Shown: piece after piece, positions 1 through 4,965 of the stretch
How the letters are laid out: every line of letters starts with the position of its first letter
How positions within the stretch are numbered: position 1 is the stretch's first letter
Source of the DNA: Nitrosomonadaceae bacterium
Lineage (GTDB): Bacteria; Pseudomonadota; Gammaproteobacteria; Burkholderiales; Nitrosomonadaceae
Direction of reading: 5' to 3'
Length of the DNA: 6,518 bases
NCBI GenBank assembly: GCA_024644425.1
Contig: JAHELA010000027.1
Location: 7,596 to 14,113, forward strand
The notes under the pieces: model-generated
Told to the model about the DNA's origin: nothing
What the model saw: the letters and a program-made list of their open reading frames with translations, nothing else
The model's database searches: none
Program-made: the position numbers and the translations under genes

Positions 1-2308
1 CAGCTTTAAAAGGAACGTTTTGGAGTTTTCCTCTCTGATGGGCATAGGAGGCAATAATACTCCAATTCTTAGTAACCTTCCCATTTAGCCCTACTTCTAC
101 TCCCCTTACACGTGAACCTTTACTTAAAAAGTTTACACCAGGAACACCCGTCGGAAGAATCACATTAGTGCGATCCAGCTGGAAGAATGCAGTAGTAAAG
201 GCTAAGTTTGGTAAGACATCTATTTTCACGCCTCCTTCAATGTTAATAAACCTTTCAGGAGCTAGTGTTGCATTTGTAACATTTATTCCCTTAAAATTAT
301 CTCCTGCACGTGGCTGATGAGACATACTATAGCTTCCATAGATGGATACTTCCTCAATCGGTTTTAAGATCAGACCGAATCTTGGGTCGACCAGATCATC
401 TCTAGCCTTTAAATTTGGACTTAGTGCATCGTGCCTACGGAAATCTGTGTGGAACCTATTGTAGCGAACGCCTGCAACCGCATGTAATTGTGGCAAAATC
501 TCAATCTGATCTTGCATATAATAGCTAACCGTACTGAGGCTAACATGGTTATTAGTGTCTGCTAATCCTCTATTAAAAAATCCTATTAAACCTCCAAAAA
601 TTGGGTTAGTTGAGGGCACCATAATTGAAGTGGCTGCCCCATTGAAATGGCCTCTTAATCTTACATTATCGACAACTTGCCGCCCTACTTCGACACCAGT
701 GACCATCTTATGTTTAAAAATCCAGGTATCAAAATCAAGGAAAATATCTGTCTGATTGAAAAAATTCTCTACATCCGACTCGTCGTCATATGCCGATAGG
801 CTCACCATTCCTGTGACCGGACTTACTGCACTACTTGCATATATATTTCGATACTTCTTATCAAAAATTGCATATTGTGTACGGTTTCTAACACGAATAT
901 GTTTGTTGAATTTATGCTCAGCTAATAAACTTAATGACTTCTTATTGGTATCTGTAGGACTACGTGCTGCAGGCCCACCGAAAAAAGTTGAACGTTTTAC
1001 CAGTTTAAAGGGGCGACCAAAAAAAGATGGGACTCCTCGATCAGCAATTCGATCATCCTTAAACAACTCAGCATGGAATACGACTTTGGTATCCTTTGTT
1101 GGCTTAAGAGTGACAGTAGGTGTTAACCCATAGCGTTGCAGTTCAAAACCCTTTCGAAAACTTTCCGAATGCTCATATAGGCCAGTAAGACGGGCAGCAA
1201 CCACGTCATTTAAAGCAACACCCCAATCCGTGGTAACTCGCTTATTATTGTATGAACCTCCTGAAAATCTAACCTCTTGTACCGGATTCCAATTCGCCTC
1301 TTTTCGAACCCGGTTGATCGCACCACCCGAGCCACCACGACCAAAAATCAGTCCAGCAGGGCCTCTCATAACATCAATTCGCTCAATATTGTACAAATCC
1401 CGAAAATATTGAACGTCATCGCGAGCGCCATCAATATAAAAATCACCTGCTGAGCGATTACCCCTAAAAACTATTGCATCGCGATTTCCCTCACCCGTCG
1501 ATACTCCTATACCTGGCACATAGCGTACAGCATCAATTATACTAGTCGCGTGTTGATCCTGAATTTGCTTTTGGTTGATTACCGTAATAGAGTGGGGAGT
1601 ATCCCGTAATAAAGTATCGGTTTTCATTGCAGTAGTAGATCTTGGAGTACGGTAAGCAACCTCTTTGTCAGCTGCGACTTGAACTGTTGGTAATACAACC
1701 GCATTATCAGTAGCTTTGGTTCCGGAACTAACTTCTTGAGCTTTTTTTAGAACATACCCATCGGGCTTCAACACTGGACGTAAACCACTTTTTACGAGTA
1801 TTCGCTCTAGCCCTTCGCGAGGTAAAAATTTACCATTTAGTCCTTTTGTCTTGATACCCTCAATTATTGAAGAATCATAGGATATGTTGATTCCTGTTAG
1901 CTTTGTAAAATCATCGAGAGCATCTTTAAGTGGCCCCGCAGGAATATTGAAAGCATGTCCTTCTTTTCTAGAATCAGAACCTGACCCCGCAAAGACATCG
2001 TAAAGTGTCTCTGCAGATATATCATATTTTTGCTCTGTCTTATTTGTAGCAGAATAAATTTTTTGCTCTGCTAAAACGTCATGGGTTGTAACCATTGCGG
2101 TTACACCAAAACAAATTAGTACGCTGAATAATTCGGCTGTTATTGAAAATTGATAATTACTTAGCCTACTATGACAATAAGTGGATTTCTTTGTTAACTC
2201 TAATGTCGTCAAACTCCCAGGAGAACATAAGAACACTTTTTTGGTAATAAAAACTAGATTTGAAAATAAAAAAAATAAATTTGTTAGTTTTTCTTGGAAA
2301 TATTTCAC
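1..2308 (-). CDS. TonB-dependent siderophore receptor with N-terminal STN signalling domain (C-terminus outside window)
   Basis: Outer-membrane receptor that imports a ferric siderophore using TonB/ExbBD energy. I translated the strand by hand: 769 codons stay open from a GTG at 2308 to the window edge. A GAGGAAGG ribosome site precedes the GTG. A hydrophobic stretch near residues 60-75 followed by VLA-EQ (79-82) looks like a signal peptide cleavage region. Residues about 118-188 are an STN domain (FNIPAGPLKDAL start), as in FecA/FpvA-type receptors that also signal to an anti-sigma factor. A TonB-box-like VVLPTVQV lies at 204-211. The plug follows, with DTPHSITVI, FRGNRSAGDFYIDG and the typical RGPAGLIFGRGGSGGAINRV. 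The barrel continues to LQNVPFKA; roughly 100 residues are probably missing. The plug resembles catecholate/Fiu-like receptors, but the substrate cannot be told. No sigma/anti-sigma pair is visible here. The 55 or so residues before the signal-like segment are unusually long. Confidence 0.95.
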   Translation of the reverse strand, partial: MKYFQEKLTNLFFLFSNLVFITKKVFLCSPGSLTTLELTKKSTYCHSRLSNYQFSITAELFSVLICFGVTAMVTTHDVLAEQKIYSATNKTEQKYDISAETLYDVFAGSGSDSRKEGHAFNIPAGPLKDALDDFTKLTGINISYDSSIIEGIKTKGLNGKFLPREGLERILVKSGLRPVLKPDGYVLKKAQEVSSGTKATDNAVVLPTVQVAADKEVAYRTPRSTTAMKTDTLLRDTPHSITVINQKQIQDQHATSIIDAVRYVPGIGVSTGEGNRDAIVFRGNRSAGDFYIDGARDDVQYFRDLYNIERIDVMRGPAGLIFGRGGSGGAINRVRKEANWNPVQEVRFSGGSYNNKRVTTDWGVALNDVVAARLTGLYEHSESFRKGFELQRYGLTPTVTLKPTKDTKVVFHAELFKDDRIADRGVPSFFGRPFKLVKRSTFFGGPAARSPTDTNKKSLSLLAEHKFNKHIRVRNRTQYAIFDKKYRNIYASSAVSPVTGMVSLSAYDDESDVENFFNQTDIFLDFDTWIFKHKMVTGVEVGRQVVDNVRLRGHFNGAATSIMVPSTNPIFGGLIGFFNRGLADTNNHVSLSTVSYYMQDQIEILPQLHAVAGVRYNRFHTDFRRHDALSPNLKARDDLVDPRFGLILKPIEEVSIYGSYSMSHQPRAGDNFKGINVTNATLAPERFINIEGGVKIDVLPNLAFTTAFFQLDRTNVILPTGVPGVNFLSKGSRVRGVEVGLNGKVTKNWSIIASYAHQRGKLQNVPFKA

Positions 2309-2311
2309 AAA

Positions 2312-2319
2312 CCTTCCTC
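2312..2319 (-). promoter_or_regulatory. Ribosome binding site deciding the GTG start of the receptor
   Basis: Read on the minus strand this is GAGGAAGG, three bases before GTG (2308) with its GAGG core seven bases away. No in-frame ATG occurs between this GTG and the signal-like segment. The frame is open upstream to a TAG but offers no ATG there, so the GTG is the best start. Confidence 0.7.
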
Positions 2320-2332
2320 TCGTAAAGTAAAA

Positions 2333-2349
2333 CAGCCAAAAAAAGGCTG
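2333..2349 (-). other. Small hairpin with T7 loop just before the receptor ribosome site
   Basis: On the transcript strand CAGCC (2349-2345) pairs with GGCTG (2337-2333) around a loop of seven T. Its 5' arm lies in the last bases of the 34-nt leader element. The alternative pairing of CCTTTTTT with the GAGGAAGG ribosome site is possible with several G-U pairs. This is a structural inference by eye, without energy calculation. Confidence 0.4.
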
Positions 2350-2377
2350 GCTTACCCGGGAGTAGGGTTGGCTTGCC
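2344..2377 (-). repeat. 34-nt leader element, receptor copy
   Basis: A GC-rich block in otherwise AT-rich DNA, matching positions 2807-2840 on the opposite strand at 33 of 34 bases. In transcript sense it starts GGCAAGCCA, has CTACTCCCGGG in the middle and ends AAGCCAGCC. It lies 35 bases before the receptor start codon, between a hairpin and the ribosome site. It is read in a different frame from the other copy relative to its gene, so it is not conserved as a peptide. It may be an RNA leader element or a dispersed repeat; I do not recognise it as a named family. Confidence 0.8.
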
Positions 2378-2382
2378 AAAAT

Positions 2383-2414
2383 GTCGCTGACTAGGAGTTA
2401 GGTATTTCAGCGAC
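2383..2414 (-). other. Leader hairpin P1 of the receptor transcript
   Basis: In transcript sense GTCGCTGA (2414-2407) pairs perfectly with TCAGCGAC (2390-2383), an 8-bp stem with a 16-nt loop. It is followed by ATTTT and then by the 34-nt leader element. A hairpin occupies the same relative place before the DUF2325 gene, with a different stem sequence. It could act as an attenuator or as part of a larger fold; the short T-run alone makes a weak terminator. Confidence 0.55.
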
Positions 2415-2561
2415 TACGGAAAACACATATCTTATTTGTAACTAATTCTTTTTAGTGGACCCATGTATAACTTACTACTAAAACAGATAACAGCTAATAA
2501 ATCTTTTTAACTTGCCTTTCTTAACCTGTTAAAACTTTATTTATCTAATTACTCTATACAA

Positions 2562-2587
2562 TACTAGTAATGATAATGATTCGCAAT
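2562..2587 (-). promoter_or_regulatory. Fur box of the receptor promoter
   Basis: The 19-base core at 2566-2584 matches the Fur consensus GATAATGATAATCATTATC at 14 of 19 positions. The wider 26-base block matches 2708-2733 on the opposite strand at 24 of 26 bases, so the two divergent operators are inverted copies. It lies immediately downstream of the proposed -10 of the receptor promoter, a position suited to iron-dependent repression. Confidence 0.8.
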
Positions 2588-2614
2588 ACTAAACCTCTCA
2601 AAAGAAAAACACAA
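2586..2614 (-). promoter_or_regulatory. Proposed sigma-70 promoter of the receptor gene
   Basis: On the minus strand TTGTGT (2614-2609) and TAGTAT (2591-2586) are separated by 17 bases. The match is moderate, but its place directly before the Fur box mirrors the stronger DUF2325 and hemP promoters. Transcription from here would give a leader of roughly 270 bases, long enough for the hairpin and the 34-nt element. Confidence 0.5.
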
Positions 2615-2681
2615 GTATTTTAGATATCTTTTTAGAACGTAAGTCTATATTCCTACATAATAATCACGTTTACTAAGGTAC

Positions 2682-2709
2682 TTGCATTAAAATATGAATT
2701 ATGTATAAT
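2682..2709 (+). promoter_or_regulatory. Proposed sigma-70 promoter of the DUF2325 gene
   Basis: TTGCAT (2682-2687) and a perfect TATAAT (2704-2709) are separated by 16 bases. The hexamers and spacing are identical to those before hemP. The Fur box begins two bases after the -10. The predicted leader to the ATG at 2869 is about 150 bases. Confidence 0.7.
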
Positions 2710-2733
2710 TGAGAATGATTATCATTACTAGTA
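2708..2733 (+). promoter_or_regulatory. Fur box of the DUF2325 promoter
   Basis: The core at 2711-2729 matches the Fur consensus at 15 of 19 positions, the best of the three boxes in the window. The 26-base block is the inverted partner of 2562-2587 (24/26). Its overlap with the promoter start region predicts repression by Fur with iron bound. Confidence 0.85.
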
Positions 2734-2763
2734 ACAATATTATTTCAATCAGATTAAATTTTT

Positions 2764-2797
2764 TGTGCCATTTGGCTTTTCATTTCTTAGTGGCGCA
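2764..2797 (+). other. Leader hairpin P1 of the DUF2325 transcript
   Basis: TGTGCCA (2764-2770) pairs with TGGCGCA (2791-2797) with one G-U pair, and two further inner pairs (2771-2790 G-U, 2772-2789) can form. TTTTT follows, then the second hairpin and the 34-nt element. It corresponds in position to 2383-2414 before the receptor but uses different bases, as expected if the structure rather than the sequence is kept. Confidence 0.5.
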
Positions 2798-2806
2798 TTT
2801 TTGCTG

Positions 2807-2840
2807 GGCAAGCCAGCCCTACTCCCGGGTAAGCCAGCCT
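2807..2840 (+). repeat. 34-nt leader element, DUF2325 copy
   Basis: This is the inverted partner of 2344-2377, with one difference in 34 bases. It contains the direct repeat AAGCCAGCC at 2810-2818 and 2831-2839, a period of 21 bases. With the bases just before it, GCTGG (2802-2806) pairs with CCAGC (2813-2817) in a small hairpin. The receptor copy has TTGG/CCAA here, so the single base difference inside the block is compensated outside it. It ends 28 bases before the ATG. Confidence 0.8.
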
Positions 2841-2861
2841 CTTTTTAGTTGATTTAAGAGG
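2838..2861 (+). promoter_or_regulatory. Possible stem hiding the DUF2325 ribosome binding site
   Basis: CCTCTT (2838-2843) is fully complementary to AAGAGG (2856-2861), which is most of the AAGAGGAG ribosome site at 2856-2863. The ATG follows five bases after that site. The loop is 12 bases. The 5' arm starts in the last bases of the 34-nt leader element, so folding of that element could open or close the ribosome site. This is inferred from complementarity only. Confidence 0.45.
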
Positions 2862-2868
2862 AGAAATC

Positions 2869-3552
2869 ATGCGTCTCCCGTACAAAAAAAATCTTGTAAA
2901 TTTTATGGCCCCTTTTAGATCACAAGTTGTGGCTCGCGCTGGAGAATTACATGAACCACGTCTTTGTGACATAGAACTTAAATTTCTTTACTTCTTTCGA
3001 GTTGCAACTGCAAACTTTCTAAACTTAAATATATTTTTTAATTTCTTTCGAAAATTATTGAGATACTGTTTTAATACTTCCGAAATTTCTAGTGCCTCAG
3101 GAATAGATTGGGCACCACTAGCAAAAATTGTTACCACACCTACTTCTTCAGTGTCACCTTCTGTACTCACATCAAGCTATCTAGTTGATGGGAGCAACAA
3201 AATTAACAGTCACTCAAATTATCTTGAACTTTCAGAAAAAAGTATTCTATGTGTAGGTGGATTCGCCAGGTTATATCCTGAATATAGCCGTCTGGTAGAA
3301 GCAGCAGGAGGTCGTTTGTGGATTTATCGTGGTAACCAGAAAGAACATAGCAAACACTTACCGGTACTACTTACTCATGCTGACATGGTACTTTGCCCTA
3401 TTGACTGTATAAATCATGAAGCCTATTTCACTGTAAAAAAATATTGTAAAGAATCTGGAAAACCATGTGTATTACTACAGCGCTCAAATTTTGCTACTTT
3501 CCTTAAAGGAATAGAAACACTGGCAGGTATTTATTTTCAATCGACGAAATAA
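2869..3552 (+). CDS. DUF2325 domain protein in the iron gene cluster
   Basis: A 227-residue protein of unknown biochemical role. The start is well supported by AAGAGGAG five bases before the ATG. The C-terminal part, about residues 125-220, carries the DUF2325 pattern: ILCVGG (126-131), RLVEAAGGR (141-149), AD.VLCPIDC (171-180), NHEAY (182-186), VKKYCKESGKP (189-199). It has cysteines at 128, 176, 180, 193 and 200. No membrane segment or signal peptide is convincing. The N-terminal 120 residues are rich in Phe, Ser and Thr, and I recognise no domain in them. It is transcribed divergently from the siderophore receptor behind a strong Fur box and faces hemP-bfd-bfr, so a role in iron or haem handling is a context-based inference. 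The family call rests on recognised motifs, not on a search. Confidence 0.85.
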   Translation: MRLPYKKNLVNFMAPFRSQVVARAGELHEPRLCDIELKFLYFFRVATANFLNLNIFFNFFRKLLRYCFNTSEISSASGIDWAPLAKIVTTPTSSVSPSVLTSSYLVDGSNKINSHSNYLELSEKSILCVGGFARLYPEYSRLVEAAGGRLWIYRGNQKEHSKHLPVLLTHADMVLCPIDCINHEAYFTVKKYCKESGKPCVLLQRSNFATFLKGIETLAGIYFQSTK

Positions 3553-3568
3553 ATTTTTTAACTTGTAG

Positions 3569-3585
3569 TGATCATTTGTTGATCA
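3569..3585. other. Small dyad after the DUF2325 gene
   Basis: TGATCA is repeated around a five-base spacer, giving a 6-bp stem 16 bases after the stop codon. No T-run follows closely on the plus strand, so it is a weak candidate for the end of the DUF2325 transcript. Confidence 0.25.
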
Positions 3586-3592
3586 ATATTTC

Positions 3593-3648
3593 AAAAAAAT
3601 CTATCTAGGTTTGGTTCGTTTACAAAACCTTATGCGACCAAACACTAG
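3593..3648 (-). terminator. Rho-independent-type terminator of hemP-bfd-bfr
   Basis: CTAG, GTTTGGT and CG (3605-3618) pair with CG, ACCAAAC and CTAG (3635-3648), 13 pairs with one bulged base on each side and a 16-base loop. On the minus strand the stem is followed five bases later by seven T (3599-3593). It lies 35 bases after the bfr stop codon. The same hairpin could slow transcripts coming from the DUF2325 gene, but no T-run supports that direction. Confidence 0.65.
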
Positions 3649-3683
3649 TGATATAGAATAAAATCTATTACCAGCTAAGTAAT

Positions 3684-4148
3684 TTACATCTGACTTTGAA
3701 GCCAGTTCTGTACGCCAACTTTGCGCATTACTTCCAACTGGGTTTCCAACCAGTCAATATGTTCTTCTGTATCTTCTAAAATATGCTCAAATAATTCTCT
3801 TGAAACATAGTCCTTAGCAGTTTCACAAGCAGTAATGGCACCAGTTAAGTTTTTACGTGATAGTAATTCTAGCTTGAGATCACAAGCTACACACTCTTCC
3901 GCTTTTTCACCAACTAGGAGCTTGCCCAGATCTTGCAGGTTTGGCAACCCTTCTAGAAACAAAATACGTTCAATCAAACTATCGGCATGTTTCATTTCTT
4001 CGATAGATTCATCATACTCGTGCTTACCTAAACTGTTAAACCCCCAGTTCTTGTACATACGTGCATGTAAAAAGTACTGGTTGGTAGCAGTCAATTCATT
4101 TTGTAATTGACGGTTTAACAGCCGTATAACATCTGTATTTCCTTTCAT
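3684..4148 (-). CDS. bfr: Bacterioferritin
   Basis: A 154-residue iron-storage subunit, expected to form a 24-subunit shell with haem at two-subunit interfaces. The start is the ATG at 4148, preceded by GAGGAGG; the frame is open further upstream, but that part does not look bacterioferritin-like. It aligns without gaps to E. coli Bfr as I know it. Ferroxidase ligands Glu18, Glu51, His54, Glu94 and His130 are present, and the haem ligand Met52 is kept (EEMKHAD). The position of Glu127 is Thr (DTEEH at 126-130), so one ferroxidase ligand appears changed. FLEGLPNLQDLGKL (64-77) is the family signature. Cys86, Cys89 and Cys108 are extra relative to E. coli. It follows bfd by 41 bases and ends the hemP-bfd-bfr set. 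The family call is certain; activity of the diiron site is not. Confidence 0.96.
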   Translation of the reverse strand: MKGNTDVIRLLNRQLQNELTATNQYFLHARMYKNWGFNSLGKHEYDESIEEMKHADSLIERILFLEGLPNLQDLGKLLVGEKAEECVACDLKLELLSRKNLTGAITACETAKDYVSRELFEHILEDTEEHIDWLETQLEVMRKVGVQNWLQSQM

Positions 4149-4189
4149 ATTTGCCTCCTCAGGCGGATTCTCGTATAAACGAGTGGGTT

Positions 4190-4378
4190 TTAGAATTGTT
4201 GTGGCGCAGCTTTCTGCATCAGTGCAGTCTCTAATACTTCTTGTGCGTGAGCTGCACATACTCCACATTGCTCACTTACACCAAGACAAACTTTCAAGTC
4301 TCTCATTCGGTCAGCGCCCTTACAAACAGCCTCACGAATTGCGGTATCAGTTACACCTTTGCAGATACAAATATACAT
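4190..4378 (-). CDS. bfd: Bacterioferritin-associated ferredoxin
   Basis: A 62-residue [2Fe-2S] protein that passes electrons to the haem of bacterioferritin so that stored ferric iron is reduced and released. It begins MYICICKGV and has Cys4, Cys6, Cys38 and Cys41, the Bfd cluster spacing (CxC with a distant CxxC). Cys19 and Cys31 are additional. The ATG lies 19 bases after the hemP stop, with only a weak ribosome site, which suits translation coupled to hemP in one transcript. The partner gene bfr follows directly. In well-studied bacteria bfd is induced in iron starvation, which agrees with the Fur box before hemP. Confidence 0.93.
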   Translation of the reverse strand: MYICICKGVTDTAIREAVCKGADRMRDLKVCLGVSEQCGVCAAHAQEVLETALMQKAAPQQF

Positions 4379-4397
4379 GTTGGGCTTAAAAAGTCTA

Positions 4398-4589
4398 CTA
4401 TTTTGTTAAAATTAACTTACCATTGCGTGTTCGACGTAAGCGATATTGCTCACCTCGATGATTAATAAATACTTCGTCCCCATGCGAAAACAAAGCATCA
4501 CTATAAATAGGTTTGCTTTGATTCGGTATAACGAATTGCTCCGTATTCTCATCAAGGATACTTTCAGGTATCAATTGTGGCTTATTCAT
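4398..4589 (-). CDS. hemP: Haemin uptake protein HemP
   Basis: A 63-residue protein of the HemP family, small proteins encoded with haem-uptake and iron genes; in some relatives they act as activators of haem-receptor expression, and the exact role here is unknown. The C-terminal half has the family pattern: SDALFSHGDEVFI (30-42), then GEQYRLRRTRNGKLILTK (46-63). The ATG at 4589 is chosen over a TTG at 4631 because the latter would place the coding region almost against the Fur box and within the likely 5' end of the transcript. The ribosome site is weak (GTGAG). The stop is a double TAG. It is the first gene of a run with bfd and bfr. No haem transporter gene is in the window. Confidence 0.88.
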   Translation of the reverse strand: MNKPQLIPESILDENTEQFVIPNQSKPIYSDALFSHGDEVFINHRGEQYRLRRTRNGKLILTK

Positions 4590-4633
4590 TATTAAACTCA
4601 CTATTGTGTCTAATTTCGTATGCTTATGCAATT

Positions 4634-4652
4634 GCTAATGATAACGATTCGT
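4634..4652 (-). promoter_or_regulatory. Fur box of the hemP-bfd-bfr promoter
   Basis: It matches the Fur consensus at 13 of 19 positions and closely resembles the operator at 2562-2587 (shared CGAATC and TTATCATTA on the minus strand). It lies one base downstream of the hemP -10, the same arrangement as at the two divergent promoters. Confidence 0.8.
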
Positions 4653-4653
4653 A

Positions 4654-4681
4654 ATTATAAACTCTTTTTGCTAGAATGCAA
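4654..4681 (-). promoter_or_regulatory. Sigma-70 promoter of hemP-bfd-bfr
   Basis: On the minus strand TTGCAT (4681-4676) and a perfect TATAAT (4659-4654) are separated by 16 bases, identical to the DUF2325 promoter in both hexamers and spacing. The leader to the hemP ATG is short, roughly 60 bases, and lacks the 34-nt leader element. Confidence 0.75.
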
Positions 4682-4924
4682 GCCTTAATATAAATATGTT
4701 AAAAGTAAATTATAGAATATAATACTATAAAACAAATGGTTACCATATTAAGTCAAATATATAGCCCCTTTGACGTATACAATATTTTTCTTGCGACTCA
4801 CCCCCTTTTTAATCTAAAACTCCTTAGAATAAATATTTTTTGGAATATATCTGTTCTCTACTATCCTTAGTTTATTAACACCTAAATCAGCCCATGTTCT
4901 AACTTTGAAACTAAGTGGTTGAGG
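4682..4924. other. AT-rich intergenic stretch between hemP and the zinc-ribbon gene
   Basis: No gene, RNA gene or repeat that I can support. It separates the minus-strand hemP promoter from the plus-strand zinc-ribbon promoter. The only notable pattern is the dyad ATGGT-T-ACCAT at 4736-4746, upstream of both promoters, which could be a regulator site or chance. Confidence 0.4.
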
Positions 4925-4930
4925 TATAAT
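4925..4930 (+). promoter_or_regulatory. Probable -10 element for the zinc-ribbon gene
   Basis: A perfect TATAAT lies 35 bases before the ATG at 4966. The -35 is unclear: TTGAAA at 4905-4910 is only 14 bases away, and hexamers at better spacing match poorly. No Fur box is present, unlike the three iron promoters. Confidence 0.4.
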
Positions 4931-4965
4931 CCCTATATACTAAATTTTGTATTACTGGAATTTAC

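Noticed and set aside
555..1412. Plus-strand reading frames opposite the receptor gene
   Set aside because: They are shadows of the minus-strand receptor, whose frame is open throughout and carries the family motifs.
2432..2464. A 10-codon reading frame in the receptor leader
   Set aside because: No ribosome site and no resemblance to known leader peptides; expected by chance.
2344..2840. A small mobile element (MITE-like) bounded by 34-bp inverted repeats
   Set aside because: No target-site duplication is visible outside the repeats, there is no transposase, and the interior is made of two working Fur promoters. Both repeats lie at matching places before ribosome sites, which fits leader elements better. 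A genome-wide copy search could still revive this idea.
2791..2853. A short leader peptide from a GTG at 2791 through the right-hand 34-nt element to a TGA
   Set aside because: No ribosome site precedes it, and the receptor copy of the element is not read in the same frame, so the peptide is not conserved.
4149..4268. An N-terminal extension of bacterioferritin
   Set aside because: It runs into bfd, has no family similarity, and a strong GAGGAGG site precedes the ATG at 4148.
4590..4631. A TTG start extending HemP by 14 residues
   Set aside because: It would begin only three bases from the Fur box and close to the expected transcript start, and the HemP family length fits the ATG at 4589.
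4736..4746. The ATGGT-T-ACCAT dyad as a definite operator
   Set aside because: It is a single short palindrome in AT-rich DNA without a second copy or a clear promoter overlap.
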